This document shows positions 43,957 through 52,216 of a stretch of 64,000 nucleotides of DNA, piece by piece. Position numbers and translations under genes: made by a program. This DNA comes from CAZELM01 sp964512995. Lineage in GTDB: Bacteria > CSSED10-310. The notes under the pieces were generated by a model. That model saw only the letters and a program-made list of their open reading frames with translations. It did no database searches and was not told the DNA's origin. The stretch lies in NCBI GenBank assembly GCA_964512995.1, contig CAZELM010000018.1, positions 23,645 through 87,644 of the forward strand, given 5' to 3'. The stretch's first letter is position 1; every line of letters begins with the position of its first letter.

Positions 43957-44619
43957 TTAGGCTGATATGGTGATTTTGAATACGGCAACATTCAGATCGA
44001 TCCACTCCGTATTTTGTTTCGTGATCTGCCACATGTAATACAGACTCGCTTTGAAAGCTTTCGTAAATGTTACATTGATTCCACTGCTGAGACGGTTGCG
44101 GCTCCATTCTTGAGCCTTGAAATCATAAGATATTTCATCAGATAGAAAAGGTTGCCACTCACATCGGGTTGATACGGTCAAAGGTGATGATATCGTGAAT
44201 TTGTTATTGTATCGCCATGAATCCGGCTTGCCATCACGTTGACGGTGTTCCATCCGGTTTTTCTGTTCAAAGGACATTTTTTTCCATCCCCACTTGAAGG
44301 TTCCTTCAAAATTGGGACTTCGCTCATCTTTCCAGATGTCATTACTCTGTTCGTAAATATGACGATATCCTGCGGAAATGCTAAATATTTTGGTCAATTT
44401 GAAATGAAGAGATGCGTCAGCATGATTGTAGTAATATGAACCAGCTTCAAGGTCATATCGCACTTCTTCCTCGATTTTCAGCTTCCATTGATTAGAAAGA
44501 CTAAGATCGATACCTGCATTGTTCCAGATCTGCCAATCGCCATCATCATACGCAAATGCATTCAATCCCAGACCGATGATGAGTGCTAATAAGATGTACT
44601 TGATAGATTTCGCTTTCAT
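43957..44619 (-). CDS. DUF2490 outer-membrane beta-barrel protein
   Basis: 220 residues. Signal peptide about 1-23 (LLALIIGLGLNAFA), then DGDWQIWNNAGIDLSLS and KLKIEEEVRYDLE, characteristic of DUF2490. Alternating strands with many Trp and Tyr and a short hydrophobic end indicate a small barrel. Family members are annotated as outer-membrane proteins of unknown role. GAGGGG site before the ATG. Stands alone between the PLP cassette and the sulfate operon. Confidence 0.83.
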   Translation of the reverse strand: MKAKSIKYILLALIIGLGLNAFAYDDGDWQIWNNAGIDLSLSNQWKLKIEEEVRYDLEAGSYYYNHADASLHFKLTKIFSISAGYRHIYEQSNDIWKDERSPNFEGTFKWGWKKMSFEQKNRMEHRQRDGKPDSWRYNNKFTISSPLTVSTRCEWQPFLSDEISYDFKAQEWSRNRLSSGINVTFTKAFKASLYYMWQITKQNTEWIDLNVAVFKITISA

Positions 44620-44702
44620 AATCCCCTCTTAATGATAAAAAATAGTTCTACTCCCAAATGGAAACACGTTTTCTATTGATGATAATGTATATATCAAGAT
44701 AT

Positions 44703-44720
44703 CAGTTCCAGATGGAGCTG
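44703..44720 (-). terminator. Hairpin after the sulfate operon, weak terminator
   Basis: CAGTTCC-agat-GGAGCTG, seven pairs including one G-T, lies 26 bases beyond the cysA stop. No T-tract follows in the leftward direction, so it may only mark or stabilise the 3' end. Confidence 0.3.
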
Positions 44721-44745
44721 AATCAATCATTGACCATGAAACGAA

Positions 44746-45861
44746 TTATTCGATGTACCCGAGACTCTGTAGTTTCATTCGTAATGCGGCATGACCTTCA
44801 TCAGCTTCAAACACGGAATATTGTGTGAATCTGATCGGAATCGTTGTGCCGATTTCCCAGCTTCGACTCTGGCCACGTGTTTTATCGACCACCATTCGCA
44901 GTTCCAGCCCGTCCACATTCAGGTGAACTTCATAGCGGTCACCCCGATATGATGCCGAGATGATAGTTGCAGAGATGGAGTGTGGCGTGAATTCTTTTTC
45001 TCTGATGATGTTTTCGGGTCGGATCAACAAAACAATATCGCCGGTTTTTCGTTGAGATAATACATCTGGAATGGGAGTGTTGGTGATTCCAATCCGGATG
45101 ATATCATTTTCGATGATGCCTTCGACGACATTGACATTCCCGATGAAACTGGCAACGAATTTTGAGCAAGGTGAGTCATAGATTTCTTCTGCTGTGCCGA
45201 TTTGTTCAACGCGCCCTCGGTTGATAACCACAATTTCATCAGCCAATTCAAATGCTTCCTCCTGATCATGAGTGACAAAAACGCTCGTGGTCTGAACTTC
45301 TTCATGCAATCGTTTGAGTTGTGAAGACAGATTTCTCCGGACTTTTGCATCCAATGCGCCAAACGGTTCATCCAGTAACAGAAATTTTGGTTTGGGAGCC
45401 AGCGCCCGTGCCAGTGCCACCCGTTGCCGTTGTCCGCCGGATAATTGGGACGGGTACCGGTTTTCATAACCCTTCAGTTGTACGAGATCCAAGAACTCAT
45501 CAACCCGTTCTTTGATACTCTGTTTTGGCCATTTGTTCACTTCCAGACCAAATGCGATATTTTTCCATACGGTCATATGCTTAAACAGCGCATAATGCTG
45601 GAAAACAAATCCAACCTGACGTTCCTTGGCGGGACGCCAACTGACATTTTGTCCCTGTAAATAAACATCACCGCTATCCGGGAGTTCCAGGCCAGCGATG
45701 ACTCGCAGGATCGTGCTTTTCCCGGATCCGCTGGGACCCAGTAATGCAACGAGATGCCCTTCAGGAACGTTAAAACTGACATGATCCACTGCGCAAAAAT
45801 CCTGATTTTTTGAGATACCCGCTGGAAATATTTTTACGATATTTTTTACAACGATCCCCAT
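44746..45861 (-). CDS. cysA: Sulfate/thiosulfate ABC importer ATPase
   Basis: 371 residues. Walker A LGPSGSGKSTILR, Q-loop FVFQHYALFKHMTVWKN, signature LSGGQRQRVALARAL, Walker B LLLDEPFGALDAKVR and H-loop VTHDQEEAFE, with a C-terminal TOBE-type domain (LLIRPENI). FVFQHYALFKHMTVWKNIAFGL is CysA-like. Last gene of a four-gene leftward operon after the binding protein and two permeases, 18 bases after cysW. Drives import of sulfate or thiosulfate across the inner membrane. Confidence 0.93.
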   Translation of the reverse strand: MGIVVKNIVKIFPAGISKNQDFCAVDHVSFNVPEGHLVALLGPSGSGKSTILRVIAGLELPDSGDVYLQGQNVSWRPAKERQVGFVFQHYALFKHMTVWKNIAFGLEVNKWPKQSIKERVDEFLDLVQLKGYENRYPSQLSGGQRQRVALARALAPKPKFLLLDEPFGALDAKVRRNLSSQLKRLHEEVQTTSVFVTHDQEEAFELADEIVVINRGRVEQIGTAEEIYDSPCSKFVASFIGNVNVVEGIIENDIIRIGITNTPIPDVLSQRKTGDIVLLIRPENIIREKEFTPHSISATIISASYRGDRYEVHLNVDGLELRMVVDKTRGQSRSWEIGTTIPIRFTQYSVFEADEGHAALRMKLQSLGYIE

Positions 45862-45879
45862 AATTCCTTGCCCATTCCA

Positions 45880-46680
45880 CTAATTTTTGATTGTACCGGT
45901 TCGCTTTTTCAATAATTCCATGATCATCAGAATGCAGAAAGAAATGACAGCCAAAACCAAAGATGCCGAGAAGGCTCCCTGCAGGTTGAAGTCAATGTAT
46001 TCTTGATGGATATACAATGTTGCTGTTTGCGTTTTCCCGATGATATTGCCACTGACAACCAGTACTGCTCCAAATTCCCCCAATGCGCGAGCGGTGGTCA
46101 ATGTGATGCCATACGCCAATGCCCACCGGATTGACGGGAATGTTACTCGGGTGAAGACCTGCCATCGACTCGCTCCCAGAGTTAACGCCGCTTCTTCCTG
46201 ATCGATACCACATTCGCGTAATACAGGAATAAGCTCCTTGGCAATGAATGGGATGGTTACAAAAATAGTGGCGATGATCATTCCCGGGATGGCATATATG
46301 ATCTGGATACTCTGTAACTCAAACCAGCTTCCCATCCATCCGTTTTTTCCAAACAGGATAATAAACATGAATCCCGCGACAACGGGAGAAACAGCCAGCG
46401 GAAGACTGATCAATTCCTCTACGAACATTTTCCCTATAAACCGCTGACGTGATATAACGAGTGCCAGAATGATTCCCATGACTACATTGGTGAGAACTGC
46501 AATGATGGTGATCCAGAATGTCAATCGAAATGAGCGGTGGAATTCGGGATTATCCAGGGATTGAAGAAATGGCATGAATCCATTTTCAAAAGCGGAGGCG
46601 ATAATTCCTGCCAGCGGAAAAATAATGAGCAATCCAAGCCACGCAATTACAATGCCTATCAAGATGTGTCTAGATGTCAT
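45880..46680 (-). CDS. cysW: Sulfate ABC importer permease CysW
   Basis: 266 residues with six predicted helices. The binding-protein-dependent permease (EAA) loop appears as EEAALTLGASRWQVFTRVTF, where the ATPase docks, followed by RALGEFGAVLVVSGNIIGKT, diagnostic of sulfate and molybdate permeases. It overlaps cysT by 11 bases. It forms a heterodimer with CysT. Confidence 0.93.
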   Translation of the reverse strand: MTSRHILIGIVIAWLGLLIIFPLAGIIASAFENGFMPFLQSLDNPEFHRSFRLTFWITIIAVLTNVVMGIILALVISRQRFIGKMFVEELISLPLAVSPVVAGFMFIILFGKNGWMGSWFELQSIQIIYAIPGMIIATIFVTIPFIAKELIPVLRECGIDQEEAALTLGASRWQVFTRVTFPSIRWALAYGITLTTARALGEFGAVLVVSGNIIGKTQTATLYIHQEYIDFNLQGAFSASLVLAVISFCILMIMELLKKRTGTIKN

Positions 46681-47539
46681 CGTATTTCCTCCCCCACTTC
46701 TGGAGGATGTTCATGAGCAGCAGAACCAGTAATGAACCCGCGAGAAGAACAACAGAAACAGCCAGTGCGCTCCTGGGACTGTAACTTTCTATCTCTCCAT
46801 AGATAAAAACCGGAGCTACCTGCGTCTTCATGGGAATATTCCCGGCGACCATAACAACCGAGCCAAATTCACCCAGCGCCCGACTGAAAGCCTGTGCAGA
46901 ACCAGTGAGTATTGCGGGCAAAATAGATGGAAGAACAATGCGCCAGAAAGTGATAATCCTGCTGGCTCCCAATGTTTCCGCTGCTTCTTCCATCTCGAGA
47001 TCCATTTCCATTAATACCGGTTGAACCGTTCGCACAACGAAGGGCAGTGTCACAAAAAGCAGTGCCAGTACGATACCGGGTTTAGCATAGACAATTTCCA
47101 CTCCGTTCTGAGAGAGAAATGTCCCGATAGAGCTGCCAGGACCATACAGAACAACCAGCATCAAACCCGTGACGATTGTGGGAATGGCGAACGGAAGGTC
47201 GATTAGTGCATTTAGCACTGATTTACCAGGAAATTCATAGCGTACCAGCACCCAAGCGGTCAGCGTTCCGAAAACCGCATTGATCCCGATCATGATGAAC
47301 GCCAGGCTGAAAGAAAGCTGAATCGAAAAAAAAGCTTCTGGTTGCATGATATCATGCCATAATTGAATCATTCCACCCTGAAAAGCAGTCTTTGAAATCG
47401 CAACCAATGGCAGAATGATAAACAGAGAAATGAAACCGAGAGAAACAGCTCTCAGCGTTAATTCCGGCCAATTATGGAATGTGCGTTGTTTCGTCTTCCT
47501 TACCATGCCATTCCTATCGTCCATTTGTTTCAGGTTCAT
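46670..47539 (-). CDS. cysT: Sulfate ABC importer permease CysT
   Basis: 289 residues, six helices after a 30-residue charged head. EAA loop MEEAAETLGASRIITFWRIV and the sulfate-permease stretch RALGEFGSVVMVAGNIPMKT. Its ATG overlaps the stop of the binding-protein gene (ATGA). Also called CysU. Confidence 0.93.
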   Translation of the reverse strand: MNLKQMDDRNGMVRKTKQRTFHNWPELTLRAVSLGFISLFIILPLVAISKTAFQGGMIQLWHDIMQPEAFFSIQLSFSLAFIMIGINAVFGTLTAWVLVRYEFPGKSVLNALIDLPFAIPTIVTGLMLVVLYGPGSSIGTFLSQNGVEIVYAKPGIVLALLFVTLPFVVRTVQPVLMEMDLEMEEAAETLGASRIITFWRIVLPSILPAILTGSAQAFSRALGEFGSVVMVAGNIPMKTQVAPVFIYGEIESYSPRSALAVSVVLLAGSLLVLLLMNILQKWGRKYDDI

Positions 47540-48600
47540 TTATCCTTCTGATTCATTTTTCTTGCAACCCGTGTCCAAATCCCATCCGGTCCATAAATTT
47601 GTGTTCCAACAGTGTCCCATCCACCCAGATATGTGATGTCGAATAAATATTCCGGGATAGGGTATTTATCTTTGAACTCCTGGAAGATGGTCGGCAGCAC
47701 CGGTCGAAAACCATAACGAGCGAAAGATCGTTGAGATTCCTCTGTATAAAGAAACTTCACAAATTCTTCCGCAAGAGCACGAGTGCCATGTTTGTCCACG
47801 TATTTATCAACGACTGCCACTGGATTTTCAATGAGAATCGTTGCTTTTGGAATGATGAATGGGAATTCCCGACCCTGGAGTGTCCTGAGCAGGGCTTCAT
47901 TCTCATATGTTAAAATTGCATCACCGATGCCACGTTCAAACGTTGATACAGATTCACGGCCGGATTTATCCATTACCTTGATTCGATTCGCAAACCGAGA
48001 GAGAAGTGACTCGGCATAATCGGGATCTTTGGCTGTTTTGTCTTTCTCTGTCATCATCAGTCCTGCCCCATAAACCGCATTGATGTACCATTGTGCACCT
48101 CCGGATGTTTTGGGATTCGGACACAGGATGTCGATCCCGTCTCGGGTAAGGTCTTCCCAGTCCTGGATGTTTTTCGGATTACCAGGACGGTAACCGATAA
48201 CAACGAGAGATTGAGTGATCATCCCCTTCCATTCCGAGTCCTTCCAGTTATGAACAATCAATCCCGCTTTTTCGATCTGCTGAATGTCCGCTTCCAGTGA
48301 CAGGGCTGCAACATCCGCTTCAAATCCGCTGATGATTGATCGGGCTTGTGCTCCGGATCCAACATAGGACTGTTCAAACCTGACATCCCGACCGGTCTTC
48401 TCTTTCCAATACTTCTGGAATGCAGGGATAATCTCTTTTTCATACGCTTCTTTCGGTACGGTATACGCACCGAGTATCAGTGTATCGGTTCCCGGTTTGG
48501 ATAGATCCTGTGATTGAACGATATTGAAATAGCTCATCAGGCCGATCCACAGGAATGGAATTATTAGTGTGATGGTGTAATTGAAATGGAATCGTTTCAT
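47536..48600 (-). CDS. sbp: Sulfate-binding periplasmic protein
   Basis: 354 residues from the ATG at 48600, placed by AGGAGG at 48610-48615; the frame is open 11 codons upstream without a site. Signal peptide about 1-30, then LILGAYTVPKEAYEKEIIPA, SYVGSGAQARSIISGFEADV and NPKTSGGAQWYINAV, which match the Sbp/CysP family (anion-binding Ser-Gly and SGGAQW motifs). It captures sulfate or thiosulfate for CysTWA. First gene of the operon, with operator-like repeats upstream. Confidence 0.93.
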   Translation of the reverse strand: MKRFHFNYTITLIIPFLWIGLMSYFNIVQSQDLSKPGTDTLILGAYTVPKEAYEKEIIPAFQKYWKEKTGRDVRFEQSYVGSGAQARSIISGFEADVAALSLEADIQQIEKAGLIVHNWKDSEWKGMITQSLVVIGYRPGNPKNIQDWEDLTRDGIDILCPNPKTSGGAQWYINAVYGAGLMMTEKDKTAKDPDYAESLLSRFANRIKVMDKSGRESVSTFERGIGDAILTYENEALLRTLQGREFPFIIPKATILIENPVAVVDKYVDKHGTRALAEEFVKFLYTEESQRSFARYGFRPVLPTIFQEFKDKYPIPEYLFDITYLGGWDTVGTQIYGPDGIWTRVARKMNQKDK

Positions 48601-48638
48601 TGTTTGTAGCCTCCTGAATGAATTACGTAGCAAAAAAT

Positions 48639-48698
48639 GAGTGCAGTGGAATGCATTACTCTTTGCACTCCATTAACACTCCCAATAGAGTGCATTCC
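48639..48698 (-). promoter_or_regulatory. Nested inverted repeats before the sulfate operon, operator candidate
   Basis: GAGTGCA occurs at 48639-48645 and 48688-48694, and its complement TGCACTC at 48664-48670; GGAATGCA at 48648-48655 is mirrored by TGCATTCC at 48691-48698. A leftward TTGACA -35-like box lies just upstream (48710-48715), so the repeats would cover the -10 and start-site region of the sbp-cysTWA promoter. This fits a repressor site. The small ribbon-helix-helix gene directly upstream is the obvious candidate binder; that link is inference. Confidence 0.55.
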
Positions 48699-48977
48699 AA
48701 AATGATTGATGTCAAGGGCTGAATTCAGATTTCCGTATTCAGCGTGCCCAGATAGTGGTTTCGATGATGGGTTATCAAAAAGAATCGGGAGCTGTTTTTT
48801 TGGGGAAAATTAAAAAACGGATTGTCTGAGGTCGAATAGTATATGGCATCGGGTAGTGTTCACTTTCCGAATGCGCATATTTCAAAGGATTTGTGGAGAA
48901 CCAGCTACCTGCCTCGGGAGAGACAGCGGTCCATTGCACCAAAGGAATGCGAAGCAGGTTCTGAGTGCCACAGAGAG

Positions 48978-49226
48978 CTACAGATATCCTAATTTTTGAA
49001 GCCGTCGACGGACACTCTCAATTTCCTGAGCAGTGAGTTGTAAGGTGCTTTGATCCGGATCCTCTGCGATTTGGTTTTTATCAACATTTGCAGCGATATC
49101 GCGCAGAACATACACGATGAAGTCAGTCACCGAATCGAAGCCGGAACCGGAGATGATTTCTTTGAGTCGGCGATACAATGGTCGAGGTATTTTTATTGTG
49201 ACTTTGTTTTCTGATAACTCTGTCAT
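48978..49226 (-). CDS. Small ribbon-helix-helix (CopG/MetJ-like) protein
   Basis: 82 residues. VTIKIPRPLYRRLKEII at 9-25 forms the ribbon and first helix of a ribbon-helix-helix fold; VTDFIVYVLRDIA at 37-49 is the second helix. Such proteins dimerise and insert the ribbon in the major groove, often binding tandem or inverted short boxes cooperatively. The C-terminal helix (TAQEIESVRRRLQKLGYL) may be a multimer or effector part. It lies 377 bases upstream of sbp in the same direction. No toxin gene is adjacent, so a transcription regulator is more likely than an antitoxin. Confidence 0.78.
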   Translation of the reverse strand: MTELSENKVTIKIPRPLYRRLKEIISGSGFDSVTDFIVYVLRDIAANVDKNQIAEDPDQSTLQLTAQEIESVRRRLQKLGYL

Positions 49227-49456
49227 GGCAAATAGCTTATTCGATGAGGCGGTATCCGGTCAAGATCCAGTTGGCATTAACAGCAGGCGGTGGATCAAAT
49301 TCTGTAGCTTTCGATAATCACTGACTGCGGCATCAAATACGATGTTTTTTTTGAAAAAAGGATCCCTAATATGTAACAATTAAATCATGTGTCAGTTCGA
49401 TGAGCACAGAGCCAGATTTATTGTTGTTCATTGAATTCGGACAATTCCAGAATGCT

Positions 49457-49485
49457 TTTATAACGCGGGATTGATAAGATATAAT
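49457..49485 (+). promoter_or_regulatory. Sigma-70-type promoter for the cohesin/PT gene
   Basis: TTTATA at 49457-49462, a 17-base spacer and a consensus TATAAT at 49480-49485, about 87 bases before the ATG at 49572. The region 49227-49571 holds nothing else I can identify. Confidence 0.5.
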
Positions 49486-49571
49486 CTGGGAATAATGAGC
49501 GATCGGTTCAAGAATCCATGCATGAGCAGAGTTGAGTGATCAACATCACTTACGGGAAGGGGAATGATTAT

Positions 49572-51546
49572 ATGAAGGTGGCATTCTGCATTGTATTATC
49601 GATTGTTATGGCTGGATTGTTGGTAGGCACCTGTCATGCAGAAAAATTATTCGCATCATTGGACTCACTTTCTGACCGAATTGGTAGTATCGGTAATATT
49701 CCATTTCAAACAAACGGAGATCGTGATCGGATTTGGATCCAGAACGTAACGGCATGCTATGGCGATGTTTTAGCTGTACCGATATTGATTCAAAATGGTA
49801 CCAGTCCTGTGGATGCATTTACTCTAAAATTAAATTATGATCCGGATATTCTTGTATTTTTGTACTGCGAACCGGGAGAACTGGATCCGGGATGGGTGAT
49901 GTTTGGGTGTAATTCATCGATTGCAGGTGAGGTTTCTGCTGCAGGATTCAGTTTTGGATCATGGATAATACCAGGGAGTATCGGCAGTCTGGTAAACATT
50001 TATTTCTCCGTAAATTGCGCGTCGTGCAGTGAAGGTGATATTTCTGATTTATCGATTGTTTACCTTGCTGATGATCTCGCACCTTTTGCCTTGTTGAATG
50101 GGACATTTGTCTACCATTGTGAACCCACTCCCACACCGACGGAGACACCAACGCCAACATCGACGCTAACACCCACTTTTACTCCCACCAATACTCCCAC
50201 CAATACTCCAACATCAACTCCAACAAATACTCCAACACAGACAAGCACACCTACGATGACGCCAACCCATACACCCACTTCAACTCCGACCTTTACCAAT
50301 ACACCAACTCCTACGAACACGCCGACGCAGACTCCGACGGAGACGCCAACACCGACTCACACGCCAACCCACACGCCCACGGAGACACCAACCGCGACGA
50401 ATACCTCGACATCGACGCCGACGGATACCCCCACCGCAACACCCACGAACACGGCGACGCAGACTCCGACGGAGACACCAACCGCGACGAATACTCCGAC
50501 ATCGACACCGACGGATGCCCCCACCGCAACACCCACGAACACAGCGACGCAGACACCGACAGAGACGCCAACGCCGACTCACACGCCAACCCACACGCCC
50601 ACGGAGACACCAACCGCGACGAATACTCCGACATCGACACCGACGGATGCCCCCANNNNNNNNNNNNNNNNNNNNNNNNNNNNNNNNNNNNNNNNNNNNN
50701 NNNNNNNNNNNNNNNNNNNNNNNNNNNNNNNNNNNNNNNNNNNNNNNNNNNNNNNCATCGACACCGACGGATGCCCCCACCGCAACACCCACGAACACGG
50801 CGACGCAGACACCGACGGAGACGCCAACGCCGACTTTCACACCAACCCACACGCCCACGGAGACACCAACCGCGACGAATACTCCGACATCGACACCGAC
50901 GGATGCCCCCACCGCAACACCCACGAACACGGCGACGCAGACACCGACGGAAACCCCAACGCCGACTCACACACCAACCCGCACGCCAACATCGACTCCG
51001 ACGCCGTCGTTTACGCCTACCCCGACCCCCACCAGTACACATACTATGACAAATACTCCCACCCCAACAATGACTGCAACATGGACACCAACTCAGTCAC
51101 CGACGTCCACACGAACTCCTACCGTTCGACCCACATCGACTCCCACGTTACTCCCAACGGTTACTCCATCTCCCACTCCCGAATGCACAACATTGGGTGT
51201 TACCTTATGGATGCCGTCCGACCTTTATCGGCCAGGATCTATCTGTTCGTGTTCTGTGGCTGTCTGTAATCCAACAACGATTTCTTATGAAGATGTCCCG
51301 TTATTTGTCATTCTGGATTATTTTGGAAACTTATTTTTCGCGCCATCCTACTCGAGTTTTGATTCGTATACGATCTACCTGCCTGCCCAGGATTTACTGG
51401 AAATCGAGATACTCCCCGAATTTATCTGGCCGGATGGGAATTTCGGGAATGTCAGTGGTGTGGTGTGGTATGCTGCCATGACCGATCCAGATATTACAGA
51501 ATTATTTGGTGAGATGGATTTCTGGTATTTCGGCTGGATGAGATGA
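49572..51546 (+). CDS. Secreted cohesin-like protein with long Thr/Pro linker, broken by an assembly gap
   Basis: ATG at 49572 behind a GGGG-rich site. Signal peptide about 1-23. A cohesin-like domain at about 60-182 (YGDVLAVPILIQNGTSPVDA, LNYDPDILVF, GSLVNIYFSVNC). Then a Thr/Pro linker of some 300 residues, and a C-terminal all-beta domain from about 51181 to the end with Cys-rich ICSCSVAVCN, ending FWYFGWMR. The 100-N gap shifts the frame, so the two halves read in different frames here; a gap of 108 bases would join them into about 660 residues. Cohesins bind dockerins, and a dockerin protein lies at the right edge. Extracellular display or complex assembly is inferred. Confidence 0.8.
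50424..51000 (+). repeat. Tandem repeat of 132 bases coding 44-residue Thr/Pro units
   Basis: The phrase GATGCCCCCACCGC (first copy GATACCCCCACCGC) recurs at 50424, 50514, 50646, 50770 and 50902. Steps are 90, 132, [scaffold gap], 132. The 90-base unit lacks 42 bases (14 codons) found in the others. Each unit codes a near-identical Thr/Pro-rich 44-mer. Near identity at DNA level points to recent unequal crossing-over and explains the failed assembly. Confidence 0.85.
50656..50755. other. Scaffold gap of 100 N
   Basis: Exactly 100 N inside the 132-base tandem repeat, a placeholder and not a measured length. Repeat phase predicts 108 bases (or 108 plus multiples of 132), which would also restore the reading frame. 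Confidence 0.95.
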
Positions 51547-51640
51547 TTCCAAGGTAACACCATAAAAGGGTGTTGGCACGAATTTGTCTTCCTCTAAAGA
51601 CATTGGCGTTATCTCAAAAACTTCTTTCACGAATACGGAG

Positions 51641-51735
51641 TGAGGGCAGTGGGGCGCTTGCCTCATCCTGCCGGCCAATTTTCCTGCCGGGATGCCCCTC
51701 TCCATGCGTGGAGAGGGGTTGGGGGGGGAAGTCAA
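51641..51735. repeat. Multi-hairpin palindromic intergenic repeat
   Basis: Three adjacent inverted repeats: TGAGG...CCTCA (51641-51665), CCGGC...GCCGG (51671-51690) and the perfect CCCCTCTCC-atgcgt-GGAGAGGGG (51695-51718), followed by a G-rich run. The last hairpin resembles short dispersed GC-rich repeats seen in many environmental genomes. It lies between the converging cohesin and epimerase genes and may also end transcripts. Base composition differs from the surroundings. No transposase. Confidence 0.65.
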
Positions 51736-51811
51736 AAAGCACTGAATCATTGCGTTGGCAATATCTGATAATGTAATTGACCTTTTTAGCAATGATTGTG
51801 CATTGAGTTAT

Positions 51812-52216
51812 TTATCGGATGTGTTCACATATTTCCATGAGTACTTTAAATGTGCTTTTCGGATGAAGAAATGCGACCTGCATGCCATCCGCGCCGGGCT
51901 TCGGTGTTTTATCCAGAAGTGCAATTCCGGCATTGGCCAGATGATCGAGCGTTTCCTGCGCGTTATCGGATTCAAAAGCGATATGATGTAATCCTTCTCC
52001 CCTTTTTTCGATGAAAGCATGTATCGCTGAATCAGTGGATGTTGATTCGAGAAGCTCAATCCGGACTCCGCCAATAACAAAAATTCCGACCCGAAGTCCT
52101 CGGTCGGGAAGTTCCTCATAGCCGTGGAATGGCAGCCCGAGAACATCCCGATAAAACGTGACTTCCGGTTCTAACTCCTTCACAGCTATCCCAATGTGAT
52201 CGATTTTCTTGATCAT
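51812..52216 (-). CDS. mce: Methylmalonyl-CoA epimerase
   Basis: Converts (S)- to (R)-methylmalonyl-CoA. 134 residues from the ATG at 52216; the open frame extends further upstream into the mutase gene, but IKKIDHIGIAVKEL is the normal start of this glyoxalase-fold family and AAAGG precedes it. Metal ligands appear as DHIGIAV (His), VRIELLE (Glu), LHHIAFES (His) and FKVLMEICE (Glu). It overlaps the mutase stop by four bases. Last gene of the leftward methylmalonyl-CoA operon. Confidence 0.94.
   Translation of the reverse strand: MIKKIDHIGIAVKELEPEVTFYRDVLGLPFHGYEELPDRGLRVGIFVIGGVRIELLESTSTDSAIHAFIEKRGEGLHHIAFESDNAQETLDHLANAGIALLDKTPKPGADGMQVAFLHPKSTFKVLMEICEHIR

Noticed and set aside
50111..51042. 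Long Val/Gly- and Arg/Cys-rich open frames on the minus strand and in other frames over the Thr/Pro repeat
   Set aside because: They are mirror readings of the tandem repeat. The plus frame carries a signal peptide, a cohesin-like domain and a structured C-terminus, so it is the coding one.
50140..51190. CRISPR-like array
   Set aside because: Repeats are in-frame protein-coding units of 132 and 90 bases without unique spacers; no cas genes. The same applies to the 42-base repeat at the right edge.
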